Source: Maribellus luteus (GTDB lineage: Bacteria > Bacteroidota > Bacteroidia > Bacteroidales > Prolixibacteraceae). From it: a DNA stretch of 64,000 nucleotides. This document shows, one piece after another, positions 63,380-64,000 of this stretch; position 1 is the first letter of the stretch, and every line of letters starts with the position of its first letter. A program made the translations under genes and the position numbers. The DNA lies in NCBI RefSeq assembly GCF_003576475.1, contig NZ_QWGR01000006.1, positions 186,001 to 250,000 on the forward strand, read 5' to 3'. The notes below the pieces were generated by a model, which searched no databases, was not told the origin of the DNA, and saw nothing but the letters and a program-made list of their open reading frames with translations.

Positions 63380-64000
63380 GCGAACTCCAGTGTCATTCCC
63401 GTTTTTACCTGTTTTGAATTGAATTCTTTGTGAAACAAAGCCAGTGCAGGCAGTTCGGTGCAATGCGCAGGAAGTACGTGTTCTACATGGTTTTCTTTCA
63501 GGTATCGGATGGTTTGCATCGTTTGCTCATTGGGCTCCTTTAGGTGAAAACCGCCAATGACGGCTTTAATTGTTGAAATTCCGGTGACTTCTTTGGCATA
63601 TTCGCAAATGTTGCAAATGCCGGCATGTGCGCAGCCCGAGATGATGACAAGTTGATTGCTTACCACGGCTGCCAATGCCGAATCATCGCTAACAAAATCT
63701 TCCGAATTGTCTGCAAATTCAAAACCGGTTGTTTGGCTTTCAAATGAATTTTTGCGGGGTATTTCTCCCAAAAACCAAAGATTGTCGGTGATTTTAAGCG
63801 GTTTTTCTGACAGAGTTAAATGGAAACGACTGGCCATTTCCTGACTGCTTATTTCAATACCTACAGGTGAGTGGTCCCTTTTTCGAAAGCGCTTCCGTAA
63901 AGATCCGGGATGCGTTATCAGTGTTTTATTTCGAAGAAACTTTAATCCATTGCCATGGTCCCAGTGTCCGTGGCTTAGCACAATTTTCGGTACGTCCTGT
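63376..64000 (-). CDS. Metallo-beta-lactamase-fold hydrolase (N-terminus outside window)
   Basis: The frame runs from the stop at 63376 to the window edge, so the start lies beyond 64000. About 208 codons are visible. The zinc motif SHGHWDHG (HxHxDH class) is at the visible N-terminus; later metal ligands are GCAHAGICN and LPAHCTEL. CAHAGICN and VIGGFHL are typical of the subfamily named after 7,8-dihydropterin-6-methyl-4-(beta-D-ribofuranosyl)-aminobenzene-5'-phosphate synthase, in which many members are of unknown substrate. Overlaps the convergent pseudo-LytM gene by four bases. Confidence 0.88.
   Translation of the reverse strand, partial: QDVPKIVLSHGHWDHGNGLKFLRNKTLITHPGSLRKRFRKRDHSPVGIEISSQEMASRFHLTLSEKPLKITDNLWFLGEIPRKNSFESQTTGFEFADNSEDFVSDDSALAAVVSNQLVIISGCAHAGICNICEYAKEVTGISTIKAVIGGFHLKEPNEQTMQTIRYLKENHVEHVLPAHCTELPALALFHKEFNSKQVKTGMTLEFA

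Noticed and set aside
1-64000. tRNA, rRNA, CRISPR, prophage or intact insertion sequence
   Set aside because: I saw no cloverleaf-like gene, no conserved rRNA text, no regularly spaced repeats with spacers, and no transposase or phage structural gene.

Overview
The window looks like chromosomal DNA from a Bacteroidota bacterium, most likely a marine or sediment member of the Bacteroidia (Marinilabiliales/Prolixibacteraceae type). The lineage call is inference. It rests on Bacteroidota-style promoters (TTTG, 18-20 bases, TAnnTTTG), A-rich ribosome-binding regions instead of strong Shine-Dalgarno sites, a large SecA with a C-terminal metal-binding tail, the coiled-coil/zapA/rny order, Tat-exported Gfo/Idh/MocA oxidoreductases beside a rhamnosidase, and a secreted repeat protein of the HYR-like kind.

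Layout. 1-5.6 kb (minus): the N-terminal 560 residues of a secreted repeat protein, then an M14 zinc carboxypeptidase next to a paralogue that has lost all its catalytic residues. 5.9-13.5 kb (plus): a carbohydrate cluster with GH78 rhamnosidase, two Tat-exported oxidoreductases, a degenerate ApbE-like protein and a DUF6807 protein. 13.5-17.25 kb: an accessory island. It has stacked hairpins, a 135-bp direct repeat, a gene remnant, and four genes or gene pairs each closed by the same 30-bp hairpin 13-21 bases after the stop codon. One gene also has a truncated, diverged 5' duplicate. 17.3-31 kb: housekeeping and envelope genes (ArgE-like deacetylase, Ste24-type M48 protease, DUF1801, sulfatase, CinA, AsmA, SDR, LysE, a large TPR protein).

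31-34 kb (minus): a cytochrome c lipoprotein and a carbamate kinase-ornithine carbamoyltransferase pair. 34.4-44.4 kb (plus): a conserved core of ftsK, lolA, secA, lgt, a SlyD-like isomerase with a Cys/Gly tail, aroC and a DUF134 regulator, with a small Cys-rich protein on the minus strand. 44.6-45.8 kb: a PepSY-type membrane protein and an OB-fold-like lipoprotein. 46.3-48.6 kb (minus): coiled-coil protein, zapA and rny. 48.8-54.2 kb (plus): M23 peptidase, a Cys/Met-metabolism PLP enzyme, C69 dipeptidase and rplS with an exact promoter and a palindromic leader. 54.4-56.2 kb (minus): SirB1-like protein and nucleoside phosphorylase. 56.4-58.6 kb (plus): a cytoplasmic protein with helical repeats fused to a lectin-like domain, overlapping a stand-alone PAS protein. 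58.6-64 kb: patatin/BamA-type outer-membrane phospholipase, esterase, a degenerate LytM-fold protein and a partial metallo-beta-lactamase-fold hydrolase.

Most of the window is ordinary core genome. The strongest candidates for something undescribed are the hairpin-closed cassette array (14.1-17.25 kb), the helical-repeat/lectin plus PAS pair (56.4-58.6 kb), and the M14 peptidase/pseudopeptidase pair (1.8-5.6 kb). I see no rRNA, tRNA, CRISPR array, intact insertion sequence or prophage.
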